Positions 29,763-40,808 of a stretch of 64,000 nt of DNA are shown one piece after another; position 1 is the stretch's first letter, and each line of letters opens with the position of its first letter. The DNA is from Buchnera aphidicola (Mindarus abietinus) (GTDB taxonomy: Bacteria > Pseudomonadota > Gammaproteobacteria > Enterobacterales > Enterobacteriaceae). The notes under the pieces are model-generated. The model did no database searches. It had not been told where the DNA came from and worked only from the letters and a program-made list of their open reading frames with translations. Location: NCBI RefSeq assembly GCF_964059085.1, contig NZ_OZ060398.1:137364-201363 (forward strand). The letters run 5' to 3'. Both the position numbers and the translations under genes were made by a program.

Positions 29763-30968
29763 ATGCATAAAAAATTAGTACTTATTATTAATTCAGGAAG
29801 TTCTTCATTAAAATTTTTATTAATTAATTCTAAAAATTATAAAAAATTTTTAACAGGAATTGTAGAATGTTTGTATTTAAAAAATACAAACATTTCTTGG
29901 AATACGAAAAATATTTCTATTAAAAATTTTTATTTAAAATCTTATACAACTCATCAAGAAGCTCTTGAATTTATTGTTAATGATGTACTTAAAAAGAAAA
30001 TGAATATTTTTAATAATATTATTGCTATAGGTCATCGAGTAGTACATGGTGGAAAAGAAATAAAAAATTCAGTTGTAATAGATTTGTCAATAATAAATAT
30101 TATTAAAAGATCTTCTTGTTTTGCTCCTTTACATAATCCTGTAAACTTATTAGGTATTACGACACTGATTAAAATATTTCCATCTCTTAGAAAAAAAAAT
30201 GTAGCTGTATTTGATACTTCTTTTTATCAAAAGTTGCCAGAAACAGCATATTTATATGGAATTCCATACATTTTTTATAAAAAATACGGCATTCGAAGAT
30301 ATGGAGCACATGGAATTAGCCATTCATATATAATGAAAAAATCAGCTGAAATAATAAATAAAGATATAAAATCTATAAATATTATTTCTTGTCATCTAGG
30401 AAATGGTGCTTCAGTATCGGTTATAAAAAATGGTATTTGTATTGATACTTCCATGGGTTTAACTCCATCGGAAGGATTGGTTATGGGTACACGAAGTGGA
30501 GATATTGATCCATCTATCATTTTTTATTTGTATGAAAAAGTAAATATGAAAATAAAAGAAATTAAAGATTTATTAACTAGAAAATCTGGAATTTTAGGTT
30601 TAAGCGAAGTAACCAGTGATTTTCGATTTTCTGAAAAAAAATATTTTTTCGATAAAAAAGCAAAACGCACAGTAGATATTTTTTCTTATAAATTAGTGAA
30701 ATATATTTCTTCTTACTTTTTTTTAATAGCAAAAGAAATAGATGCGTTAGTTTTTACTGGTGGAATAGGGGAAAATTCTATTTTAGTAAGAAAATTAACA
30801 GTTTTACAGCTATCAAATTTAGGATTTGAATTATGTGAAAAATTTAATAATAAAAATGGTTTTAAAAGTAATTTCCGTATCAGTTCAAAAAAAAGTATAC
30901 CTATTTTAGTAATTTCAACAGATGAGGAGTTAGAAATTGCAAAGGAAACAATTCGTTTAATTAATTAA
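29763..30968 (+). CDS. ackA: Acetate kinase
   Basis: Interconverts acetyl phosphate and acetate with ATP formation. The 401 residues match E. coli (400). Family motifs are INSGSSSLKF near residue 10, GHRVVHGG around 90, FDTSFYQ and YRRYGAHG-like RRYGAHGISH around 180, HLGNGASVSVIKNG, MGLTPSEGLVMGTRSGDID, and VFTGGIGENS with TDEELEIA at the C-terminus. It precedes pta by 34 bases, the E. coli order, forming the acetate-producing ATP pathway. Confidence 0.97.
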   Translation: MHKKLVLIINSGSSSLKFLLINSKNYKKFLTGIVECLYLKNTNISWNTKNISIKNFYLKSYTTHQEALEFIVNDVLKKKMNIFNNIIAIGHRVVHGGKEIKNSVVIDLSIINIIKRSSCFAPLHNPVNLLGITTLIKIFPSLRKKNVAVFDTSFYQKLPETAYLYGIPYIFYKKYGIRRYGAHGISHSYIMKKSAEIINKDIKSINIISCHLGNGASVSVIKNGICIDTSMGLTPSEGLVMGTRSGDIDPSIIFYLYEKVNMKIKEIKDLLTRKSGILGLSEVTSDFRFSEKKYFFDKKAKRTVDIFSYKLVKYISSYFFLIAKEIDALVFTGGIGENSILVRKLTVLQLSNLGFELCEKFNNKNGFKSNFRISSKKSIPILVISTDEELEIAKETIRLIN

Positions 30969-31002
30969 AACTATAAATATGTAATAAGGTTAAGAGGTTT
31001 TT

Positions 31003-33114
31003 ATGTCAAAAGCAATCATGTTAATTCCCATTGAAGAAAATGTAGGTTTAACCACTGTTAGTTTGGGAATTATTTCTGCACTTCAAAATAACTACTCTGT
31101 TATTAATTTTTTTAAGCCTATTGTTAATAGTAATAATAAAAAAAAAATAGATCATAGTTCTCAACTTATTAGAAATAACCATTCTATTTCTATTATAGAA
31201 CCTATTTTTCAAAAAATAAATAATATAAGATATGAAAAAAATTTTTTTTCTAATTTAATTGAAAAGATTATAGATAAATATAAAAATTATAAAGATAATG
31301 CAAAAATTACTTTAATTGAAGGAATCAATATAAAAAACAGTTATATATCGAATGAATTAAATTTTAAGATAGCTAAAATTTTAAATGCAAATATTGTGCT
31401 AGTAGCAGCATTTAAAAATGTAAATTATTTAAGTAAATTAAAAAAAGAAAATTTAGATAGTTATCTTTATAAAAATGTTAAAGGTGTTGTTTTAAATAAA
31501 AAAAATGAGCCTTCTTTTTTAAAAATTGAGAAAAATATTAAAAAATTTGATTTTTTTTATCAAAAAAGAATTTTTTTAAAAAACTATTTTCCAAAAAAAA
31601 TAAAATGTTTTGATAATATAGTTTCTATTCCTTGGAATATGACGTTGTTAGAAACTCCAATATTAAATATTATTAGATATATAAATGCTTTTATAATTTG
31701 TAAAAAAAATAAGACAAACAATATTTTGATAAATAAAATCAAAATTTTAAAAAATAATTTTAATCATCTTGAAAAAGAAAATATTTCAAATTCATTAATT
31801 ATTATTGAAAATAGTTTATTAAATATTTTTAAGTTTTATATAATTTCTTTAAATAAAAAAAATATTAATTTTTCTATATTAGTAACATCTGGGAATATAA
31901 AAAAATATTCTTTATATTTAAGTTTTTTAGAGATGAATATTCCAATATTTTTTACTTATCTTGATAGTTATGAAGTTTTAATTTTATTAAAAAATTTTAA
32001 TTTTAAGTGTGATCCGAAAGATTTTATAAGAATCGAAAAAATAAAAAATTATACAAAATTATTTTTTAGTAAGAAATGGATAAAGAAAGTATTAGAACAA
32101 AAAAAAAATAGTTCTTATATAGTTTCATCTGAATTTTTCAAATATCATTTAAAAAAAACTGCTATTTCATTAGGAAAAACAATTCTTCTTCCTGAAGGAA
32201 ATGATCCTAGGATTATAAAATCAGCTATTATATGTAATAATCTAAAAATAGCTAATTGTATTTTATTAGGAAATATAAATGAAATTAAAAAAATTGCTTT
32301 AAGCAATAAAATTTATTTAAATAAAAATATTCAAATTATAGATCCAGAGACTATTAAAAGAAAATATGAAGCAGATTTAATCGAAATATATAAGAAAAAA
32401 AGAATAGATGTAAAAAATGTTAAAGAAGATATTAAAAAAAATATTGTTTTGGCAATGCTTTTATTATTAAACGATGTAGTAGATGGTGTAGTTGCAGGAG
32501 CTACAAATACTACTGCTGAAGTAATTCGTACGGCACTGCGAATTGTTAAAATATCTAGTAAATATAAACTTATTTCTTCTATATTTTTTATGTTATTAAA
32601 AGAAAATACTTTAATTTATTCTGATTGCGCTATTAATCCTAATCCTACTTCTGATCAATTATCAGAGATTGCTATACAATCATTTGATTCTGCTAAAATT
32701 TTCGGTATAGATCCAAAAATAGCGATGCTTTCATATTCTACAGGTTTATCAGGAGGGGAAAATATTCTTATTGAAAAAATAATACTAGCAAAAAAGATTT
32801 TGAATAAAAAAAGACCAGATATTCTGGTAGAAGGTCCTATTCAATATGATGCAGCAATAGAACCTAAAATTTCAAAATTGAAATTTCCTGAATCTTCTTT
32901 AAAAGGAAAAGCAACAGTTTTTATTTTTCCAGATTTAAACAGTGGTAATATAGCCTATAAAGCTGTTCAAAATTCTACTCATTCTATTTGTATAGGACCT
33001 ATTTTACAAGGAATAAGAAAACCAGTTAATGATTTATCTAGAGGATCATCGGTTGATGATATTGTCTATACAATAGCAGCAACTGTTATACAGTCGAAAA
33101 ATAAAAAAAAATAA
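31003..33114 (+). CDS. pta: Phosphate acetyltransferase
   Basis: Converts acetyl-CoA and phosphate to acetyl phosphate. The 703 residues match the three-domain enterobacterial form (714 in E. coli). There is an N-terminal P-loop-like domain that is strongly diverged and Asn/Lys-rich (about 1-220), a central DRTGG-like domain, and a well conserved C-terminal catalytic domain from about residue 385 (LPEGNDPRIIKSA, DGVVAGATNTTAEVIRTAL, VEGPIQYDAAIEP, GSSVDDIVYTIAAT). The N-terminal domain is known to be regulatory in E. coli; its decay here suggests relaxed control. A 10-A run at 32099-32108 is in frame. AGAGG precedes the ATG. Confidence 0.96.
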   Translation: MSKAIMLIPIEENVGLTTVSLGIISALQNNYSVINFFKPIVNSNNKKKIDHSSQLIRNNHSISIIEPIFQKINNIRYEKNFFSNLIEKIIDKYKNYKDNAKITLIEGINIKNSYISNELNFKIAKILNANIVLVAAFKNVNYLSKLKKENLDSYLYKNVKGVVLNKKNEPSFLKIEKNIKKFDFFYQKRIFLKNYFPKKIKCFDNIVSIPWNMTLLETPILNIIRYINAFIICKKNKTNNILINKIKILKNNFNHLEKENISNSLIIIENSLLNIFKFYIISLNKKNINFSILVTSGNIKKYSLYLSFLEMNIPIFFTYLDSYEVLILLKNFNFKCDPKDFIRIEKIKNYTKLFFSKKWIKKVLEQKKNSSYIVSSEFFKYHLKKTAISLGKTILLPEGNDPRIIKSAIICNNLKIANCILLGNINEIKKIALSNKIYLNKNIQIIDPETIKRKYEADLIEIYKKKRIDVKNVKEDIKKNIVLAMLLLLNDVVDGVVAGATNTTAEVIRTALRIVKISSKYKLISSIFFMLLKENTLIYSDCAINPNPTSDQLSEIAIQSFDSAKIFGIDPKIAMLSYSTGLSGGENILIEKIILAKKILNKKRPDILVEGPIQYDAAIEPKISKLKFPESSLKGKATVFIFPDLNSGNIAYKAVQNSTHSICIGPILQGIRKPVNDLSRGSSVDDIVYTIAATVIQSKNKKK

Positions 33115-33156
33115 AAATAAATATAAATATAAATATATTTTTTTAAAGTAAAAATT

Positions 33157-33420
33157 TTAAATTTTAATTTCTATATTTGTATCAATAATACAACAACAAG
33201 GTAAGATTTCCCCTGGTTTTAAAAAAGCTAATGGAATAAAATTTTTATATAAAATTTTTCCTTTTTTAAGAAAAATACGGCATATTCCGCAGTATCCTTT
33301 TTTGCATTGATATTCGGTTTTAATATCATTAGCAAGTAATATTTTTAACAAAAAAATTTTTCTTTTTTTAACAAAAATTTTTTTATTTTTATTAATTAAT
33401 ATTATATGACTATTAAGCAT
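33157..33420 (-). CDS. yfaE: [2Fe-2S] ferredoxin partner of ribonucleotide reductase
   Basis: Small ferredoxin of 87 residues (E. coli YfaE 84), required to maintain the diferric-tyrosyl cofactor of NrdB. Cluster cysteines are seen in YQCKKGYCGICR, and the C-terminal PGEILPCCC is nearly identical to E. coli. It starts five bases after nrdB, completing the nrdA-nrdB-yfaE operon. Retention beside nrdAB shows that class Ia cofactor maintenance is kept. Confidence 0.95.
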   Translation of the reverse strand: MLNSHIILINKNKKIFVKKRKIFLLKILLANDIKTEYQCKKGYCGICRIFLKKGKILYKNFIPLAFLKPGEILPCCCIIDTNIEIKI

Positions 33421-33425
33421 TTGTT

Positions 33426-34556
33426 TTATAATTCAAAAGAATCAAGATCATTATCTAGTAACTCCGAATTTATTTGTCCAACTAAATAAGAACTAACTTC
33501 TACCTCTTGAGGAGCCATTTGTACATTATCGGAAGATAGCCATTGATTAATCCACGGTATAGGGTTTGATTTTTTTTCAAAAGGTTGTGGTAATCCTACA
33601 GCTTGCATTCTAATATTTGTAATATACTCAATGTATTGGCATAAAATTTCTTTATTTAATCCTAACATAGAACCGTCTGAAAATAAATAATTAGCCCACT
33701 GTTTTTCTTGTTCAGCAGCTTTTAAAAAAATTTTATAACATTCACCTTTACATTCATTAGTTATATCTGCCATATTTTCATTATTTTTTTTATTTTGTAA
33801 AATATTAATTATATGTTGAGTACTAGTTAGATGTAATGCTTCATCTCTAGCTATTAATCGAATAATCTTTGCGTTTCCTTCCATAATTTCTCTTTCGGCA
33901 AAGGCAAACGAGCATGCAAAACTAACATAAAATCTAACAGCTTCTAAAGCATTTACACTCATTAAACATAAATATAGTTTCTTTTTTAGATGGTTTAGAT
34001 TAATAATCTTTTTTTGATTATTAATATTTTGAATACCTTCTCCTAATAAATGCCAGTAGCTTGTATATTGGATGAAGTCATCGTAATAAAAAGAAATATC
34101 TTTAGCTCTATTAGATATTGATTGATTACTTATAATATCTTCAAATATTAATGAAGGATTATTTGTTATATTTCTAATTATATGAGTATAAGATCGAGAA
34201 TGTATCGTTTCAGAAAAGGACCAAGTTTCGATCCATGTTTCTAATTCAGGTATTGAAACAACGGGTAAAAAAGCTATGTTAGGGCTTCTTCCTTGAATTG
34301 AATCTAATAAAGTTTGATATTTTAAATTGCTTAAAAAAATATGTTTTTCATGTTTTGGTAAATTATAAAAATCTATTCGATCTTTAGATAAATCTATTTC
34401 TTCTGGCCTCCAAAAAAAAGAAAGCTGTTTTTCTATTAATTTTTCAAAAATTATATATTTTTGTTGGTCATATCTAGAAATATTAACTGATTGTCCGAAA
34501 AACATTGGTTCTTGCAAAGGATCATTTTTTTTTTTTGAAAAAGTTGTATAAGTCAT
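33426..34556 (-). CDS. nrdB: Ribonucleoside-diphosphate reductase class Ia, beta subunit
   Basis: Carries the diiron-tyrosyl radical that starts ribonucleotide reduction. Length 376 residues, as in E. coli. Metal-ligand segments are visible: [14 protein letters not shown] around residues 115-130 and [13 protein letters not shown] around 236-246. The C-terminus, ending [14 protein letters not shown], is the tail that docks on NrdA. It lies 45 bases after nrdA and five before yfaE. Confidence 0.97.
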   Translation of the reverse strand: MTYTTFSKKKNDPLQEPMFFGQSVNISRYDQQKYIIFEKLIEKQLSFFWRPEEIDLSKDRIDFYNLPKHEKHIFLSNLKYQTLLDSIQGRSPNIAFLPVVSIPELETWIETWSFSETIHSRSYTHIIRNITNNPSLIFEDIISNQSISNRAKDISFYYDDFIQYTSYWHLLGEGIQNINNQKKIINLNHLKKKLYLCLMSVNALEAVRFYVSFACSFAFAEREIMEGNAKIIRLIARDEALHLTSTQHIINILQNKKNNENMADITNECKGECYKIFLKAAEQEKQWANYLFSDGSMLGLNKEILCQYIEYITNIRMQAVGLPQPFEKKSNPIPWINQWLSSDNVQMAPQEVEVSSYLVGQINSELLDNDLDSFEL

Positions 34557-34601
34557 ATAGAAATCCCATAAAATAATTAATTTATATTAAGAATAACGTT
34601 C

Positions 34602-36887
34602 TTATAAATTACATGCTCCGCTTTCACAACTTTCTTGTTGCATGCGATAACTAAAGCTGTTTGTTTTATTTATATTTCCTTCTCTTGTATTTTGATAATA
34701 CAAAGTTTTTATTCCTAACTTATAAGCAGTTAGTAAATCTTTTAGTAATAATTTCATAGGAATTTTTCCATCTGGAAATTTTCCAGGATCATAATTAGTA
34801 TTAGTGGAAATAGATTGATCTATAAATTTTTGCATAATTCCAACTAATGTAAGATATCCGATATTATCAGGTATATCCCATAATAATTCGTATTTTGATT
34901 TTAGCTTTTTGTATTCTGGAACAACTTGTTTTAACATACCATCTTTGGATGCTTTAATGCTAATAAATCCTCTAGGAGGTTCGATTCCATTCGTTGCATT
35001 TGATATTTGAGAAGATGTTTCTGAAGGCATAATGGCAGATAATGTAGAGTTTCTTAATCCATATTTAGATATTTTTTTTCTTAAGAAATCCCAATTTAAT
35101 AGTAAAGGTTCATTACATACTATATCGATTTCTCTTTTATAAGTGTCAATTGGAAGTATTCCTAATGAATATTTTGTTTGCTTGTATAATGAACAAGTTC
35201 CCTTTTCTTTTGCTAAATTACAAGATGCATTTAATAAATAATATTGAAAAGCTTCAAACGTTTGATGGGTTAATTTATTAGCGCTTCCATCAGAATATTT
35301 AACATTATTTTTTGCAAGATAATAAGCGAAGTTAGTTACTCCTACTCCAATTGCTCTTCTTCCTAATGCTCCAATTTTAGCACTTACTATCGGATATTCT
35401 TGATAGTCTAATAAGGCGTCAAGAGCTCGAACAATTAAATTAGATAACTCTTCTAATTCTTTAATATTTTTTATTTTTCCTAAATTTAACGCCGATAATG
35501 TACATAATGCTATTTCTCCATTTTCATCTAAAATATTTGATAATGGTTTAGTAGGTAAAGTTATTTCTAAGCATAAGTTAGATTGTCTAATAGGAGCTAC
35601 TTTTGGATTAAAAGAACTATGAGTATTACAATGATCTACATTTTGTATATATATTCTTCCTGTAGAAGTTCTTTCTTGCATTAATAGAGAAAATAAATCT
35701 ATTGATTTAATTTCTTTTTTTTTAATTTTTTTATCTTTTTCATATTTTACATATAGTTCTTCAAATTTTTTTTGATCAGAAAAAAAATAATCATATAACA
35801 AAGGAACATCCGATGGACTAAATAAACTAATTTTTTTTCTAGATAACATTCTTTGATATAATAATTTATTAATTTGTATAGCATAATCTACATGTCGTAC
35901 TCGATTATCTTCTATTCCTCTATTATTTTTTAAAACTAATAAGTTTTCTACTTCTAAATGCCAGATAGGATAAAATAAAGTTGCAGCACCTCCTCTTACC
36001 CCACCTTGAGAGCAAGATTTAACAGCTGTTTGGAAATATTTATAAAAAGGTATACAACCGGTATGGAATGCTTCACCTCCTCTAATAGGACTTCCAACTG
36101 CACGAATTTGTCCTACATTAATTCCTATTCCTGCTCTTTGAGACACATACTTTACAATTGAACTTGCAGTAGCATTAATAGAATCCAAGTTATCAGCGCA
36201 TTCAATTAAAACACATGAACTAAATTGTCTAGTAGGAGTTCTTACTCCAGCCATGATAGGAGTTGGTAAAGAGATTCTAAAAGTAGAGATAGCATCATAA
36301 AATTTTTTAATATAAAATAATCTATTTTTTTGAGAATATTTTGAAAATAAACAAGCAGAAATAAGTATATATAAAAATTGAGGGCTTTCGTATATTTTTC
36401 CTGTAACTCGGTTTTGAACTAAATATTTTCCTTCTAGTTGTTTTACAGCAGCATATGAGAAATTCATATCTCTATTATGGTCAATAAATGTATTCATAAT
36501 ATGAAATTCTTTTTTTGAAAATTCATTTAATAGTTTCTCATCATATTTCTTCAGTAAAACATTATTTTTAACATGTTCATATAATTTAGGAGGAGTAAAT
36601 TTTCCATATGCTTTTTTTCGAAGATGAAAAATAGATAATCTAGCAGCCATATATTGGTAATCAGGTACTTCTTTAGAAATTAAATCAGCAGCTGCTTTAA
36701 TAATTGTTTCGTGAATATGAATTGTTTTAATTCCATTATAGAATTGTATTCTAGAACGTAATTCTACCTGAGAAATTGAAATGTTATGAAGCTTATTTGA
36801 AGCCCAATTCAATACTTTGTGAATCTTATCTAAGTTAAGAACTTCTTTTCTTCCATTTCTTTTAGTTACTAATAGATTCGAATTCAT
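34602..36887 (-). CDS. nrdA: Ribonucleoside-diphosphate reductase class Ia, alpha subunit
   Basis: Catalytic subunit making deoxyribonucleotides. The 761 residues equal the E. coli length. The N-terminal ATP-cone (VTKRNGRKEVLNLDKIHKVL) that senses ATP/dATP is intact. The catalytic core includes RQFSSCVLIECADNLDS, the CLEITLPT...ALCTLSALNLG finger-loop region and the C-terminal redox pair in CESGACNL, the last eight residues. This is the first gene of the nrdA-nrdB-yfaE operon. The 218-base spacer upstream holds the gyrA terminator. Confidence 0.98.
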   Translation of the reverse strand: MNSNLLVTKRNGRKEVLNLDKIHKVLNWASNKLHNISISQVELRSRIQFYNGIKTIHIHETIIKAAADLISKEVPDYQYMAARLSIFHLRKKAYGKFTPPKLYEHVKNNVLLKKYDEKLLNEFSKKEFHIMNTFIDHNRDMNFSYAAVKQLEGKYLVQNRVTGKIYESPQFLYILISACLFSKYSQKNRLFYIKKFYDAISTFRISLPTPIMAGVRTPTRQFSSCVLIECADNLDSINATASSIVKYVSQRAGIGINVGQIRAVGSPIRGGEAFHTGCIPFYKYFQTAVKSCSQGGVRGGAATLFYPIWHLEVENLLVLKNNRGIEDNRVRHVDYAIQINKLLYQRMLSRKKISLFSPSDVPLLYDYFFSDQKKFEELYVKYEKDKKIKKKEIKSIDLFSLLMQERTSTGRIYIQNVDHCNTHSSFNPKVAPIRQSNLCLEITLPTKPLSNILDENGEIALCTLSALNLGKIKNIKELEELSNLIVRALDALLDYQEYPIVSAKIGALGRRAIGVGVTNFAYYLAKNNVKYSDGSANKLTHQTFEAFQYYLLNASCNLAKEKGTCSLYKQTKYSLGILPIDTYKREIDIVCNEPLLLNWDFLRKKISKYGLRNSTLSAIMPSETSSQISNATNGIEPPRGFISIKASKDGMLKQVVPEYKKLKSKYELLWDIPDNIGYLTLVGIMQKFIDQSISTNTNYDPGKFPDGKIPMKLLLKDLLTAYKLGIKTLYYQNTREGNINKTNSFSYRMQQESCESGACNL

Positions 36888-37040
36888 ATTAAATATGCCT
36901 ATTATTAATAATAATTTATATAATTTTTCTGATAATATGAAATATTTTTTTTAAAATATTAAAGTTTTTTTTGATTTGGTAATATAAAAAAAAGTATTTT
37001 TTAATTAAAAAATATTAATTCTTATCAATATAAATAAAAA

Positions 37041-37085
37041 AAGTAGCATTACCATATGAATAGTAATAAATTTGTAATGCTACTT
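37041..37085 (-). terminator. Rho-independent terminator of gyrA
   Basis: AAGTAGCATTAC (37041-37052) pairs perfectly with GTAATGCTACTT (37074-37085) across a 21-base loop, just after the gyrA stop. On the minus strand the stem is followed by TTTTTATTTA. Confidence 0.8.
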
Positions 37086-37105
37086 ATAGATAAATTTTTT
37101 ATTTA

Positions 37106-39637
37106 TTAGATTTTGTAAAATGATTCGTCAATTCTTTGTAAAGCGACTACTTTTTCTTTTTTGTTTGTTCGAATTAAAATAACTCCTTGAGTGTTTCTTT
37201 TTAGATTACTAATTTCTGAAACTCTAGTTCTTACAAGCGTTCCTGCATTGGTAATCATCATAATTTGATCATTTTCAGAAACCTGAATCGCGGCAATCAT
37301 TGCTCCATTTTTTTTTGTAATTTTTATAGCTATAATGCCTTTTGTAGATCTTGATTTTATTGGAAAATCAGCAATTTTAGTTCTTTTCCCGTATCCATTT
37401 TTAGTTACCATAAGAATGTTTCCCTTTCCTTTAGGAACAATTAAAGAGACAATATGATCTTGATTTTTAATTTTAATTCCTTTTACACCTGAAGCTGTTC
37501 GTCCCATTTTTCGGACAAATTGTTCAGAAAAATGAACAATTTTCCCAGAAGCAGTAAATAACATGATGTTATCTTTTCCATTTGTTAAAGCTGCTCCTAT
37601 AAGTTCGTCTTCTTTTTTTAAGTTTACAGCAATAATTCCTGAGTTTCTAGGTTTACTAAATTCTTTCAAAGAAGTTTTTTTTACAGTTCCTTTAAGAGTA
37701 GCCATGAAAACATTAATGTTATCTTTATAGTTAGAAACTGGTAGAATAGCAGTTATTCTCTCTTTTGAACTTAATGGTAAAATATTTATTATAGGTCTTC
37801 CACGAGCATGTCTGCTAGTTTCAGGAAGTTGATATACTTTTAGCCAGTATAGTATGCCCGTACTAGAAAAACATAAAATTGTATCGTGTGTATTTGCTAC
37901 TAATAAAATTTCAATAAAATCTTCTTCTTTAATGCGAGCTGCTAATTTTCCTTTTCCACCTCTTTTTTGAGCTTCATAGTCAGAAATAGGTTGATATTTT
38001 ACATATCCTGAATGTGAAAGAGTAACAATTACCTTTTCTTGAGTGATAATATCTTCAATATTTATATTTTTATGATTTTTATGAATAATTGTTTTTCTTT
38101 TATCATTGAAAGATTGTTGAATATTAATTAACTCTTTTTTTATTATACTGGTTAGTTTCTCCGGTTTTTCTAAAATAAGATTTATTGCTTTTATTTTTTT
38201 TGTTAAATCACAGTGTTCTTCAAAAATTTTTTTTTGTTCTAAAGAAGTTAATTTCTGCAAACGAAGTTCTAATACTGCTTGAATTTGTTTTTCAGTAAAA
38301 AAAGTTTTCGTATCTTTGATTTCAAAATTTTTTTTTGTTAATTTCAAACATTTTTTTGATTCTTCATGAAGATTATTTTTGTTAGATAATAAGAACTCCT
38401 TTGAAATTAATAATTTTTTTGCTTCCATAGGTGTTTTAACACTTTTGATTAACTTAATAATTTCATTTATATTTATTAAAGCTAAATTTAATCCTTCTAA
38501 AATATGAGTTCTTTTCCGATATTTTTTTAATTTAAATAAACATTTTTTTGTAACTATTTTTTTTCTATGTAAAATAAATTGTTTTAAAATTTCTTTTAAA
38601 TTCATAGTTTTTGGTTGTCCATTGCATAATGCAACCATATTAATTCCAAAAGAAATTTGCAAAGATGTTAAAATATATAATTGATTTAGAATAATTTCTA
38701 TTATTGCATCTTTTTTAGTTTCAATAACGATTCTCATTCCATCTTTATCAGATTCATCTCTTAAAGCAATAATTCCTTCTACTTTTTTTTCCTTTACTAG
38801 CTCTGATATTTTTTCAATTAATTTTGCTTTATTAACTTGATAAGGTAATTCATAAATAATAATGGATTTTTTTTTCAATTTTTCATTAACTTCAATTTTA
38901 CTTTGAGCGCGAATGAATATTTTTCCCTTTCCGGTAGCATAAGCCTCTTTTATTCCAGAGCAACCATTTATAATACCTGCTGTAGGAAAATCAGGACCAG
39001 GTATATGCTGCATTAAAGTATTTACATTAATTTTATTGTTTTCAAGATAAGCTAAACATCCATTAATAACTTCTTTTAAATTATGGGGAGGGATATTAGT
39101 AGCCATTCCTACAGCAATTCCAGAAGTTCCATTAATTAATAAATTTGGAATTTTAGTTGGTAAAATTTCCGGAACAATTTCTGTTCCATCATAATTAGGA
39201 ATAAATTTCACGGTATTCTGATCTAGGTCACTTAAAAGTTCATGAGCAATTTTAGACATTCTAACTTCTGTATATCGCATGGCTGCTGCAGTATCACCAT
39301 CAATAGAACCAAAATTTCCCTGTCCATCGACTAACATATATCTTAAAGAAAATGGTTGAGCCATGCGGACTAGAGCATCATAAACCGAGGAATCTCCATG
39401 AGGATGATATTTTCCTATTACATCTCCAACAACTCTAGCTGATTTTTTATAACCTTTATTCCAGTCGTTATTTAAAACTTTCATAGCAAATAGTATTCTT
39501 CTATGAACTGGTTTTAATCCATCTCGAACATCAGGTAAAGCTCTTCCGATTATTACTGACATTGCATAATCTAAATATGATTTTTTAAGTTCTTGTTCAA
39601 TATCGACCTGTTTAATTACTTTAGCAAGGTCTTTCAT
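37106..39637 (-). CDS. gyrA: DNA gyrase subunit A
   Basis: Breaks and rejoins DNA during negative supercoiling, with GyrB. The catalytic Tyr122 is in [12 protein letters not shown], and Ser83 and Asp87 of the quinolone-determining region are unchanged. The C-terminal pinwheel domain keeps the GyrA-box QKRGGKGK near residue 555, needed for DNA wrapping, so this is gyrase rather than ParC. At 843 residues it lacks the variable acidic tail of E. coli GyrA (875). It has a good extended -10 promoter and its own terminator, so it is likely monocistronic. Confidence 0.98.
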   Translation of the reverse strand: MKDLAKVIKQVDIEQELKKSYLDYAMSVIIGRALPDVRDGLKPVHRRILFAMKVLNNDWNKGYKKSARVVGDVIGKYHPHGDSSVYDALVRMAQPFSLRYMLVDGQGNFGSIDGDTAAAMRYTEVRMSKIAHELLSDLDQNTVKFIPNYDGTEIVPEILPTKIPNLLINGTSGIAVGMATNIPPHNLKEVINGCLAYLENNKINVNTLMQHIPGPDFPTAGIINGCSGIKEAYATGKGKIFIRAQSKIEVNEKLKKKSIIIYELPYQVNKAKLIEKISELVKEKKVEGIIALRDESDKDGMRIVIETKKDAIIEIILNQLYILTSLQISFGINMVALCNGQPKTMNLKEILKQFILHRKKIVTKKCLFKLKKYRKRTHILEGLNLALININEIIKLIKSVKTPMEAKKLLISKEFLLSNKNNLHEESKKCLKLTKKNFEIKDTKTFFTEKQIQAVLELRLQKLTSLEQKKIFEEHCDLTKKIKAINLILEKPEKLTSIIKKELINIQQSFNDKRKTIIHKNHKNINIEDIITQEKVIVTLSHSGYVKYQPISDYEAQKRGGKGKLAARIKEEDFIEILLVANTHDTILCFSSTGILYWLKVYQLPETSRHARGRPIINILPLSSKERITAILPVSNYKDNINVFMATLKGTVKKTSLKEFSKPRNSGIIAVNLKKEDELIGAALTNGKDNIMLFTASGKIVHFSEQFVRKMGRTASGVKGIKIKNQDHIVSLIVPKGKGNILMVTKNGYGKRTKIADFPIKSRSTKGIIAIKITKKNGAMIAAIQVSENDQIMMITNAGTLVRTRVSEISNLKRNTQGVILIRTNKKEKVVALQRIDESFYKI

Positions 39638-39684
39638 AAATTTTTTTTCTCTTTATATTTTATTCCTTGTTTTGAAAGTATAAA

Positions 39685-39713
39685 ATTATACCATAATGCA
39701 ATTGTTCGGTGAA
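39685..39713 (-). promoter_or_regulatory. Candidate sigma-70 promoter of gyrA with extended -10
   Basis: On the minus strand: TTCACC, 17-base spacer, TATAAT, with TGG directly before TATAAT giving the extended TGnTATAAT form. The -10 box is 48 bases before the gyrA start. Confidence 0.6.
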
Positions 39714-39917
39714 TCTAAAGAAAACTATTCTTTTTATAAAAGTTAATAGTTATTAGTTAAATATTAAGGATTAATATTTTTTATTTTTATAAAAAAAAAC
39801 TTTTAAAAAAAATTTTTATTAAAAATAATTAACATTATAAGTATATGTGATACTGTTTATTAGTTTTTTAATTTTAGTTGTATTTACTTTAGGAATATTA
39901 AATAGAGAACTAATTTT

Positions 39918-40658
39918 ATGCAAAAAGAAGAAAAAATATTAATTGAAAATTTATTCAAAAAAATAAAAAAAGTAGAAAGTCAATCTAGTCAAAAAGATTT
40001 ATTTGCTGAAAAGTTAATAAAAAATATGTTGGAAAAACAACCAAATTCTGCTTATTACTTAACTCAAGTAGTGTTAATACAAGAATTAGCTATTAAAAAG
40101 ATGAATCAAGAAATTCAATCGTTAAATTATAAAATTCAAGAACAAGAAAAAGAAAATAAGTATAAAGCTAAAAGTTTTTTATTTGGTTGTTTTGATTTTT
40201 TAAAAGATAAAAAAGATGATCTTAAGAAAAAAAACAAAAATTTTTCATCAGATACTGTAGATAAAAAAGAAAAATTTTCTACTATGGAACAAGAGGAAAA
40301 AAATTTTTCTGAATCTAAAAAAAATACAAGTACAAATAGTTTTCTTTCAAATGCTGTTCAAACAGCAGTTGGTGTAGCTAGTGGAATCGTAATAGGAAAC
40401 GTTTTAACTAACTTATTTAAACATGAATCAATAAAAGATGAATCAATGAATGATATTAATTCTTCAGAATCAGTATTAGATCCAGATATGTCTAATAATT
40501 ATATTAATAGTAATGATGAAGAAAAGAATCAAGATTATTATAATATAAACGAAAATTATGAAAATAATGAAAAAAAATTTTTAGATAATGATAATAGTAA
40601 TTGTAAAGATATTGGTTATGAAGAAAATTATTATGAAGATGATGACAATTTTATTTAA
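39918..40658 (+). CDS. DUF2076 family protein, function unknown
   Basis: I recognise the DUF2076 family but no established function. The N-terminal 75 residues (EEKILIENLFKKIKKVESQ, AEKLIKNMLEKQPNSAYYLTQ) form amphipathic helices typical of the family. The middle is Lys-rich. Residues about 145-175 form a Gly/Ala-rich hydrophobic helix (NAVQTAVGVASGIVIGNVL) that resembles a membrane segment. The last 60 residues are Asp/Glu/Asn/Tyr-rich and probably disordered. There is no N-terminal signal peptide. Total length is 246 residues. It stands alone between gyrA (minus) and the peroxiredoxin gene (minus). Retention in a minimal genome suggests a real function, perhaps at an envelope. Confidence 0.8.
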   Translation: MQKEEKILIENLFKKIKKVESQSSQKDLFAEKLIKNMLEKQPNSAYYLTQVVLIQELAIKKMNQEIQSLNYKIQEQEKENKYKAKSFLFGCFDFLKDKKDDLKKKNKNFSSDTVDKKEKFSTMEQEEKNFSESKKNTSTNSFLSNAVQTAVGVASGIVIGNVLTNLFKHESIKDESMNDINSSESVLDPDMSNNYINSNDEEKNQDYYNINENYENNEKKFLDNDNSNCKDIGYEENYYEDDDNFI

Positions 40659-40694
40659 TAAAATAATACTTTTTTAAAAATTTTTTTAATAAAT

Positions 40695-40742
40695 TTCAGA
40701 ATACACTTTTTAAAGATTTTTAGAAAAATAGTGTATTCTGAA
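40695..40742. terminator. Hairpin between the convergent DUF2076 gene and ahpC
   Basis: TTCAGAATACACT (40695-40707) pairs perfectly with AGTGTATTCTGAA (40730-40742), 22-base A/T loop. It lies between two convergent genes. U-rich stretches occur within about 15-20 bases on both sides but not directly at the stem. Confidence 0.6.
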
Positions 40743-40808
40743 TGAATAAGAGACTAATAATTTTTTTTAACTTTTATTTTAAATAATAATTTTTGTTATT
40801 TATTTAAA

